Assembly (NCBI GenBank): GCA_031272565.1 | Contig: JAISTN010000362.1 | Location: 1-5,251, forward strand | Source: Bifidobacteriaceae bacterium | Lineage (GTDB): Bacteria; Actinomycetota; Actinomycetes; Actinomycetales; WQXJ01 | Direction: 5' to 3' | DNA length: 5,251 bases | In this document: positions 1-5,251 of the stretch, piece after piece | Layout: each line of letters starts with the position of its first letter | Position numbering within the stretch: the stretch's first letter is position 1 | Position numbers and translations under genes: made by a program | Notes under the pieces: generated by a model | Database searches by the model: none | Seen by the model: only the letters and a program-made list of their open reading frames with translations | Told to the model about the DNA's origin: nothing

Positions 1-173
1 GCCTGGTCCACCTCGGCTTGTGAAGCCTGCGGATCGTCCAGCACCTCCTGAGCCGCCTCAAGCGCGTCGAGCAGATCTTGGACCGACTCGTCCGTAAACA
101 CATCCAACACACCCGAATCAACCAGCGCCTGGCCAATGTCAGACCAGCTTTCCAGCACTTCCTTCTGACCCAG
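1..173 (-). other. FIVAR-like helical repeat 2, cut by window edge
   Basis: From about r1693 to the last complete codon r1749. After a short PLGQKEV linker the chain reads WSDIGQALVDSGVLDVFTDE, SVQDLLDALEAAQEVLDD, PQASQAEVDQA. The second helix and the 'p.asqaEVDqA' turn match repeat 1 (ATQDEVDQAA), while the first helix is atypical and lacks the usual 'l.ldeY' segment. The final helix lies beyond position 1. Whether more repeats or an anchor follow cannot be seen. Confidence 0.75.
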
Positions 174-3100
174 CGGCTGCAAGCCGGCGATAGCATCCAC
201 CAGGGCCTGAGCTGCCTGGTCAACCTCATCCTGGGTGGCCAGCGGGTTGTCGAACACGTCTTGCGCCTCGTCCAGCGCCGCCGCCACCGGCGCCCACGAA
301 GCCGCCGTGTATTCGGCCTCATCGAGGCTCTCGGCCGCGTCAATCGCCGCCTCTAAAGCCGTCTTGTCTACCAGCGGCGCCGTCACCGTCACCGTGGCGG
401 TCGCCTTCAAGGTCGACCCGACATAGGCGCTCAACTGGCCGTTCGGCAGCACGCCGGTCACCTGCCCGCTGACAGTGAACACGCCCTGGCTGGCGTACTG
501 CGAAGACTGCACCGTCTGCCAGGTCACCGCCTTGGCTTCGGTCAGCGGCCCGTAGGTGTCATCCGCATACGTCACCGTCACCGTGCTGGGCAGCACCGGG
601 GCCACGCCCGCCGGAGTCGACACGGCAACGCTGGAGACCGACTCGACCTGATCCGCCCGGCGCAACGCCGTGTACTCCCCCGCCGTCAGGCCGATCACCA
701 CGCCATGCTTGGTGGCCGAATCCATGCCCGGCATGGGCGCGGCCAGCTTGGTGAACTGAATGTCCGTGGCCGCCGTCGCCACCGGCCCACCCAAGCCGGT
801 CACCTTGTATGGCCGGTAGCCCTGACCCGAACTGCCGTACTGGTCAACGAAGACATACCACTCTTCGGCATCGTGCGCCTTGAAGATCAGCGGGCCCTCC
901 ACCGAGCCGTAATCGGCCTGGCCGATGCCGTCCCTGACCTGGGTCCAGGTGGTGGCCGGCAGCCACCATTCGACGGCATCGGTCACCTCCATGTACACGG
1001 CGTTCCGCCCCGCACCGTTGTCCTTCGAGATGCGGTAGGTCTTGCCGTTGTACTGGTGCACGGTGGTGTCAATCACGTCATGCCCAAGGTCAATCAACGT
1101 GCCGCCATAGGTGAAGCCGGCCGTGGTGAAATCGGCCGTGAAGCCGTACTGCACCTGGGTGTAGCCGGCGCTGCGCGAATAGCTGGACCAATAGAGGATG
1201 AACTCGCCCCGGTCCGCCACCCAGGTCGCCTCCGGCGCCCAGGCCATCCGGTGGTCCGGCTGGGCCACCTTCATCAACCATGGGTCGGACCAGGTCACCA
1301 GGTCGTCCGATTCCCAAATCACCAGGTACGGCGAAAGCTGGTCCGCCGTGGCGCCCCACGCGCCGTTGGAGCAGTTGTAGGACTCATACGGCACACAGCC
1401 AAAGACGCGCAGGTCCGTGCCCAGAATGTAGTACTTGCCGGTCTGCGGGTTCTTCACCAGGTACGGGTCACGCACACCTGTCGAATTAAGCCCGTTGACC
1501 AGGATGGGCTGGCCGCCGTTCAGCTTGGTCCACGAGGTGGGATCGTCGCCGTTCGAAATGTCGAAGTAGATCTTTTCGGCATAGCCAGCCGAATCCTCGA
1601 TGAAGTGGGCAATCAGGTAGCCGTAGGGCTCATCGGGATCGCTGGGGACCACCTCCGGCTCAATGCCGTTGTGCTCCTTGACTTCCTTCTCGGTCAAGGC
1701 CCGGTTGTAGATGGCAAACTCGCGGAACTTACCCTTGAAGTACTTGTCGGCAGAGTAGAGCGAGCGCCCCAGGTAGTTGGCCAAGGTGGCGCCGTCGCCA
1801 ATGTCACCCGGTTCGATGGTGACCGTGGCCGTGGCCACCGCCAGGCCATTCAGGTACAACGTGGCCTGGTTGCCCTTCAGGGTGTAGGTCAACGACACCC
1901 ACTCGCCCTTGGCCAGGGCCGCCCCAGAGTTGGCCGTCTGCTCCGTCGTGTAGTTGCCGGTAGCGATAGACGTCCGGTAGGTCGCGTCACCGGTGGTGAA
2001 GATGTAGCCGTTGCCGCTGGTGCCGGACGTGTTGCCCAAACCGTAAATGAAGTAGGGCGAGGTCAAGGTGCCGTCGATCCAGACCTCGGCCTCGATCGTG
2101 ATGTCGGTCAGCCCGGCCAGGATGTTGTCCGGAATCTTGACATAGTCGTTGGAGCCGTCAAAGGTCAGTTCGCCGTCGCCCCACACCGCGCCGTTGACAA
2201 TGGTGCCGTCCTGGCCGTTGCCGGACACGTCCACCACCGTGGTGCCGCTGCCGTTCTCAAAGTCGTAACGCAACACCTCGCCAGCGGCGTTCGCCTGGAC
2301 CGGCGGCACCGAAGTCAAGGCGGTCAGTTCGGCCGCCGTGATCGGCATCACCGTGCCGTGCCGCGGGCTGGACGGCAGCGAGTAGCTGGCCGGCTTGACC
2401 CAGGCGGCGTTGGCGATGTCGTTGGTCACCAGCGGCGTGTACTTGGAGCCGCTGTACTGGTCCACGAACAGGTAGTACTGGTAGCCGGAGGCATCCCCGG
2501 GGTTGGCCTTGAAAATGGTGGGGCCTTCCACACCGCTGACGCCGGCGCTCTGGCCAATGCACTGCTTGTTCATGGTCCAACCGGAGACGGGCGCCCGCAG
2601 GTTGGTGGAAGACTCTTGGAAGACGTCCGCCCCGCAGCCCATCGACTGGGCCTCGTCCTTGGTCACCCGGTAGTAGACGCCATCGGCCTTGATGACGGTC
2701 GAATCGATGCGGGACAGGCCCGTGTCCTGCCACACCTGCGGTTCGGAGAAGGTCACAAAGTCACGCGTCGTGGCGTACATCATGTGCTGGTAGGCACTGC
2801 CGGTGTGGTTGGTGTCGGTGGACGAGTAGATCTTGGACGCCCAGAAGACCACGTAGGCACCGATCGAATCGTCATAGTAGGCCTCCGGCGCCCAGGTGTT
2901 GCCGGCCGTTTCTGGCGAAACAAGCACGTGGCGCTGCTCCGACCAGGTCACCAGGTCATGGGACTCCCAGACCTCAATGTAACGCGACCCGGTCCGCTGG
3001 GAGCGGTCCCAGTTGCCGATCTTCCCAATCGACAGGTCGGTGGCGATCATGTAGAACGTGTCGCCCTCCGGGGACCGGATGATGAACGGATCACGCAGGC

Positions 3101-5251
3101 CTTCTTCGCCATACTTGGAGGTGAACTTGGCGGCGCCACCGTTCAACTCTGTCCAACTCAGGGCCGTGTTGCCGTTCGAGGCCGCGAAGAAGATGTTCTC
3201 CCCCGCCGCCGTGTCGCCGGTGAAGTAAGCGAACATGTAGGCCTGGAACGGATCCAGTTCGATGGCGGCCTTGACGTGCACCGGGATCGTCTTGGTGTCC
3301 TGGGCCGTGCCCTTGGTGAGGGTGGCCGTCAGTACGACATCGGCATCGGCCGCTTGGCGAACCACCTCACCGGTGGCCGAAACGACGGCCGGGTTGGAGC
3401 TGGTCCAAGTGATGGTGACGCCGTCGATCTCTGTCGGCAGGTACAGGTTGCCATAGGCCGCCTCCGAGTTGGTCACCTTCAGCTTGCCCCAGGCGGCCGC
3501 CACCGCTTGGGTGTCGCCCGAACCATAGGCCGCCAGAACGGCCGCCTCTTCCGTCTTGCTCAGCCGCAGCACGGAGCCGTGGCGGAAGCGCTGGTCAAAC
3601 GAGTACTGGTTGGCGCCAGAACCGGACGTCAGGGCGGTGAAGTTCAACGACGCCAAGACCGACCCGCCGCTGAAAGCCTTATAGCCGGAGTTGTCGCCCA
3701 TCACCGTCCAGGTGCCATCCGGCAGTTGGTAAACCGTCAGGCCCTCAATACTGCTTGACAAGCCGTGGGCGCTCTCCTGGCCACGGTCGATGACGCGGGT
3801 CCAGGGGCCGTCCAGCGACGTGGCGGTGTCCACCACCGTGCGCCAGTCTGAGGTCACGAAGCGGTAGTAGATGCCGGCCTCATAGGCCAAGGTGGCGTCG
3901 ATCGCGTTGGGGCCGTCCGAACTGGAGGTGTAGTCGTTCAGGTCGACCCAGACCTCCGGTTCGGTGAAGGTGTAGAAGTCGCGGGTGCGCACCAGGTACA
4001 TGCGCAGGGCCCAAGAGTTGGTGCCGTTGTCCCGCTGGTCGCGGGCCGCCCAGTAGACCAGGTACTCGCCCGTCTTCTCGTCATACCAGGCTTCCGGCGC
4101 CCAAACGCAGCCGGCGTAGTCGAAGCCCGCAAAGACCGTCCGCTGGCTGGTCCAGTTGACCAGGTCGTTGGACTGCCAGACCACGATCTTCTGGGAGGCG
4201 TTGACCTGGTCCCAGGTCTTGGGCGGGCTGGTGGCGGTGCCCTCGGCGTGTAGGTCGGTGCCGATCACCCAGTACTTGTCGCCTTCCACCGAGCGGACCA
4301 GGTGCGGGTCACGCACGCCCATGGTGGACTCCAGGTTGGCCGGGGCGGCCTTGACCGTCAGGACAATCTGCCGGGTGGCCCCGGAAGGAGCCTTAGCGGT
4401 CAGGGTCACCTTGGTGTCCGTGGCCGGCCGGGTCACCACGCCCGGCTTCTTGTCACCCTGCTGGGTGGTGCTGACAATGCCGCTGGGCTTGGCCGTCCAC
4501 GTCACCTGGGTGTCCCCCACCTGGGTGGGCAGGGTGATGTTGGTCCGGACGTCATCGGCCTCCGGAATCACAATCGCGGCCAGGTCCTCCGCCGAGGTGT
4601 CGGTCCAGGCCAGCACCGTGACCGGGAACTGCTTGGTGCCGCTGCCGGCATCGCTGGTCAGGGTGGCCGTCAAAGTGGCGGTGGCGGCCGCCTCGCCCGC
4701 GGCCGGCCGGCTGACCTGGCCGCCGGCCGTGATGACGCCGGCGTCGCTGGTGGCCCAGGTGACGCTGGAGCCGAAGATGGAACTGGTGGGGAGACTCAGG
4801 TTGGCGGTCAAACCGGAGGTGTCGCCCAAGGTCAGGGCCTCGATATCGCGCGCCAGGTTGGCGTCCGCGATCTCCTGGTCGGTCAAGGCCCGGGACCGGA
4901 TTTGCAGGTTGTCCAGCAGGCCGGAATAGTATTCGCCGGACTCCCAGTTGGCTTTGCCAAGCTGGATGATGCCGCCGGAGGTGCCCAGGATGGTGGTCAA
5001 CTGCTGCACCGTACCGGAGTTCTGACCAACCAGTTTGCCCTCGATGTACAGCTTGGTGGCGCTGGCGGTCAGCACCAGGTCAACATGCTTCCAGCCGGTG
5101 TCGGCAAAGGTGGCGGAGGCGTTACCGGTGGTGATCCGTGAGCTGGTGTTGTAGTAGCGTTCCACGGTCACGCCGCTGACGGTGTCCATGAAGCCCAGAT
5201 ACTTCTCCCGCGGGTACGTCTGGGTGGTGGTGTTGGGCGCGGCGTAGAAGG
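1..5251 (-). CDS. Giant multimodular GH43-family glycosidase with three propellers, LamG, Ig-like and FIVAR modules (internal fragment, both ends missing)
   Basis: The reverse complement is open from 5249 to 3 with no stop or frameshift in 1,749 codons, and recognisable protein modules follow one another in this frame from end to end. Order: LamG (partial), Ig-like, Ig-like, GH43, Ig-like, GH43, LamG, GH43, Big_4, FIVAR, FIVAR (partial). The GH43 modules carry RDP, ID and EG(P/L) motifs for the expected base, pKa-modulating and acid carboxylates. GH43 enzymes are inverting glycosidases, often arabinofuranosidases, xylosidases or arabinanases acting on plant polysaccharides. The substrate here is not known; a branched arabinose-containing glycan is a family-based guess. 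The architecture is typical of secreted or wall-attached Gram-positive enzymes, but signal peptide and anchor fall outside. Only five cysteines were seen, four of them in two close pairs. No start codon was chosen because the gene enters from beyond 5251. Neighbouring genes and operon structure cannot be judged. Confidence 0.96.
177..374 (-). other. FIVAR helical repeat 1
   Basis: Residues r1626-1691. VDKTALEAAIDAAESLDEAE, then YTAASWAPVAAALDEAQDVF and DNPLATQDEVDQAAQALVDA match the FIVAR three-helix pattern ('L...i..a..l....Yt..sw..l..al..A..vl.n..atq.evd.a...L..ai..L'). It is Ala/Asp/Glu-rich and helical. FIVAR modules form stalks near the C-terminus of surface proteins, which suggests the polypeptide end is not far past position 1. 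Confidence 0.9.
378..653 (-). other. Big_4-type bacterial Ig-like domain
   Basis: Residues r1533-1624. The pattern is that of the Big_4 family: VESVSSVAVSTPAGVAPVLP, then STVTVTYADDT, AVTWQTVQSSQYASQGVFTV, SGQVTGV, and closing LKATATVTVTAP. The 'vavtTpvGvaPvLP..v.vtysDg' opening and 'vtW..i..sqya..Gtf.v.G.v.g' middle are diagnostic. These domains sit C-terminal to catalytic modules in many Gram-positive surface glycosidases and are thought to be spacers or weak glycan binders. A longer loop (LPNGQLSAYVGST) lies between the last two strands. Confidence 0.92.
657..1628 (-). other. GH43-type beta-propeller, module 3 (complete)
   Basis: Residues r1208-1531, about 324 aa. The lead YGYLIAHFIEDS, EKIYFDISNGDD and TSWTKLNGG aligns with the start of module 2. 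Then GVRDPYLVKNPQTGKYYILG carries presumed base D1261 (1467-1469). A Cys-bounded insertion CVPYESYNC (C1285, C1293) lies after GTDLRVFG. LVIWESDDLVTWSDP, MAWAPEATWVADRGEFILYW, and DVIDTTVHQYNGKTYRIS follow, the last with presumed modulator D1394 (1068-1070). SVEGPLIFKA holds the presumed acid E1451 (897-899), then WYVFVDQYGSSGQGYRPYKV and KHGVVIGLTAGEY. The catalytic set is complete, so activity is expected. The insertion near the active-site rim suggests a specificity different from modules 1 and 2 (inference). Confidence 0.91.
1668..2282 (-). other. LamG-like (Laminin_G_3) jelly-roll domain 2, complete
   Basis: Residues r990-1194. It opens with the standard LRYDFENGSGTTVVDVSGNG ('l.yfF.e.sGt.v.D.SGng'), then DGTIVNGAVWGDG, LTFDGSNDYVKIPDN, ITIEAEVWIDG, GEWVSLTYTLKGNQATLYLN and the closing FREFAIYNRALTEKEVKEHN. 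All strand landmarks of a 200-residue jelly roll are present, so the domain is intact. The probable role is carbohydrate binding or spacing. It is preceded by a short VPPVQANAA linker after propeller 2 and followed by an acidic Pro-rich linker (PEVVPSDPDE) into propeller 3. Confidence 0.93.
2310..3263 (-). other. GH43-type beta-propeller, module 2 (complete)
   Basis: Residues r663-980, about 318 aa. The leading segment DPFQAYMFAYFTGD, ENIFFAASNG and LSWTELNGG precedes the catalytic start GLRDPFIIRSPEGD, with presumed base D720 (3090-3092). Next come MIATDLSIGKIGNWDRSQ, IEVWESHDLVTWSEQR, and NTWAPEAYYDDSIGAYVVFWAS. SRIDSTVIKADGVYYRVTKD has presumed modulator D849 (2703-2705), and GVEGPTIFK the presumed acid E908 (2526-2528). 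YYLFVDQYSGSKYTPL and the terminal RHGTVMPITAAEL close the propeller. C872 and C897 flank the loop just before the acid and could form a disulfide outside the cell. Of the three it fits the family best; the pattern recalls the Bt3655-like group of GH43 arabinofuranosidases, from memory and not tested. Confidence 0.92.
3264..3521 (-). other. Bacterial Ig-like domain 3 (aBig-like) between propellers 1 and 2
   Basis: Residues r577-662. The lead helix region SGDTQAVAAAWGKLKV is followed by EAAYGNLYLPTEIDG, then the very typical VTITWTSSNPAVVSATGEVV, RQAADADVVLTATLTKG and closing TKTIPVHVKAA. It is the best match in this protein to the 'itWtSSnpavis..G.V' consensus of the bacterial Ig-like families. 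It probably sets the spacing between two catalytic propellers. Confidence 0.88.
3522..4337 (-). other. GH43-type five-bladed beta-propeller, module 1 (short, lacks the leading segment)
   Basis: Residues r305-576, about 272 aa against about 320 for the other two copies. It begins almost at the first catalytic motif, GVRDPHLV, with the presumed general base D314 (codon 4308-4310). IGTDLHAEG and IVVWQSNDLVNWTSQ, the blade-type 'S.DLv.W' motif, come next. CVWAPEAWYD matches WAPEA in the other modules, then EYLVYWAARD. AIDATLAYEAGIYYRF holds the presumed pKa modulator D451 (3897-3899), and SSIEGLTVY the presumed acid E502 (3744-3746). The end is RHGSVLRLSKTEE, matching 'HG.V..lt..E' at the end of modules 2 and 3. 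After the Glu it has EGL where the others have EGP, and the following strand diverges. The single Cys is r381. The family suggests arabinofuranosidase-like activity; this copy is the most divergent and its activity is the least certain. Confidence 0.85.
4338..4607 (-). other. Bacterial Ig-like domain 2, divergent
   Basis: Residues r215-304 repeat the layout of the preceding domain in weaker form: SAEDLAAIVIP lead, TNITLPTQ strand, TQVTWTAKPSGIVST in place of the usual 'vtWtSSn..vis', a RPATDTKVTLTAKA strand and closing TRQIVLTVKAAPA. The loop between the core strands (TTQQGDKKPGVVT) is longer than in the other copies. It runs straight into the first GH43 propeller with no linker. The assignment rests on pattern and position; sequence similarity to the neighbouring copy is modest. 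Confidence 0.68.
4608..4853 (-). other. Bacterial Ig-like domain 1 (atrophied-Ig / aBig-like)
   Basis: Residues r133-214 follow the LamG directly. Features are a helical-looking lead (ARDIEALTLGD), a short LPTSS strand, the hallmark VTWATSDAGVITAGGQV (pattern 'vtW.SSn..visa.G.V'), then RPAAGEAAATATLTATLT and a closing KQFPVTVLA strand. This is the pattern of bacterial Ig-like domains found between catalytic modules in actinobacterial and Firmicute glycosidases. The likely role is a rigid spacer. It resembles the domain at 3264-3521 closely in layout. Confidence 0.82.
4854..5249 (-). other. LamG-like (concanavalin A-like jelly-roll) domain 1, N-terminally cut by window
   Basis: Residues r1-132 have the second half of a LamG/Laminin_G_3 fold. 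A WKHVDLVL strand at about r50-57 is followed by TKLYIEGKLVG (the usual 'lyvdGklvg' hairpin), then IIQLGKANW, and the closing YYSGLLDNLQIRSRALTDQEI. The ending 'G.(l/i)D.(l/v)...ralt..Ei' is characteristic of this family and is repeated in the second LamG here (FKGKFREFAIYNRALTEKEV). Such domains usually bind glycans or act as structural spacers in secreted enzymes. The first half of the domain lies beyond 5251. Confidence 0.85.

Noticed and set aside
78..356. 92-codon open frame on the plus strand
   Set aside because: Antisense to the FIVAR repeats; its stop is the complement of the Leu TTA codon at 354-356. No recognisable protein.
1090..1359. 89-codon open frame on the minus strand, in another frame
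   Set aside because: Out-of-frame shadow of propeller 3, Gly/Pro-rich with no domain.
2257..2733. 158-codon open frame on the minus strand, in another frame
   Set aside because: Overlaps propeller 2 and the start of LamG 2 out of frame. It is Arg/Gly/Pro-rich, typical of a shifted frame in GC-rich DNA, with no domain.
705..3758. 1,017-codon open frame on the plus strand, ATG at 705
   Set aside because: It is exactly codon-aligned antisense to the GH43 gene. Its product is Gly/Arg/His/Val-rich with no recognisable domain, and its stop is the complement of a Ser TCA codon. The minus-strand frame has clear catalytic and Ig-like motifs throughout the same stretch.
1687..4905. Similar short DNA stretches near 1690-1705 and 4880-4895 (around 'cggtcaaggcccgg') as a possible direct repeat or recombination site
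   Set aside because: Both encode the conserved RALT(D/E) ending of the two LamG domains, so the similarity reflects domain homology and is only about 14 bases long.
4156..4929. 257-codon open frame on the plus strand
   Set aside because: An out-of-register shadow of the minus-strand gene, Ala/Val/Ser/Thr-rich with no domain; it overlaps another shadow frame.
4302..5141. 279-codon open frame on the plus strand
   Set aside because: Same codon-aligned antisense frame. It ends at the complement of the TCA codon at 5139-5141, overlaps the LamG and Ig-like domains, and has low-complexity Gly/Arg/Val composition.
1..5251. A novel defence system, CRISPR array, mobile element or RNA gene
   Set aside because: The window is fully occupied by one coding frame with glycosidase-type modules; no spaced repeats, inverted repeats with transposase, or structured non-coding stretch was seen.

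Overview
The whole window is the inside of one very large gene on the minus strand. Read from 5249 down to 3, the reverse complement is a single open frame of 1,749 complete codons with no stop. It runs off both edges, so the start codon, signal peptide, C-terminus and any cell-wall anchor lie outside. Residue numbers below (r) count from the first complete codon, 5249-5247, and are not true protein positions. No intergenic DNA, RNA gene, mobile element, CRISPR array, promoter or terminator was seen.

The product is a modular carbohydrate-active protein, probably secreted or surface-displayed. In protein order the modules are: a truncated LamG-like jelly roll (r1-132), two bacterial Ig-like domains (r133-214 and r215-304), a GH43-type beta-propeller (r305-576), an Ig-like domain (r577-662), a second GH43 propeller (r663-980), a second LamG-like domain (r990-1194), a third GH43 propeller (r1208-1531), a Big_4-type Ig-like domain (r1533-1624), and a FIVAR helical repeat (r1626-1691) followed by a second FIVAR-like repeat cut by the window edge. 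All three propellers keep an Asp/Asp/Glu set at the places expected for GH43 catalysis, so all three may be active. The first propeller lacks the leading segment present in the other two.

The likely job is hydrolysis of a branched plant or host polysaccharide at the cell surface. Alpha-L-arabinofuranosidase-like activity on arabinan, arabinoxylan or arabinogalactan is the best guess from the family. The jelly rolls would bind glycan, and the Ig-like and FIVAR modules would act as spacers or a stalk. Substrate cannot be read from sequence.

The DNA is GC-rich (roughly 60-65% by eye) with strong use of GCC, GGC, ACC, CTG and AAG codons. TTA, CTA and TCA are almost absent. With the LamG/Ig-like/GH43/FIVAR make-up, this suggests an actinobacterium, perhaps a bifidobacterial, Actinomyces-like or related polysaccharide-degrading Gram-positive. 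The genus is not determined. Near-absence of TTA/CTA/TCA also explains the long open frames on the plus strand, which are antisense shadows.
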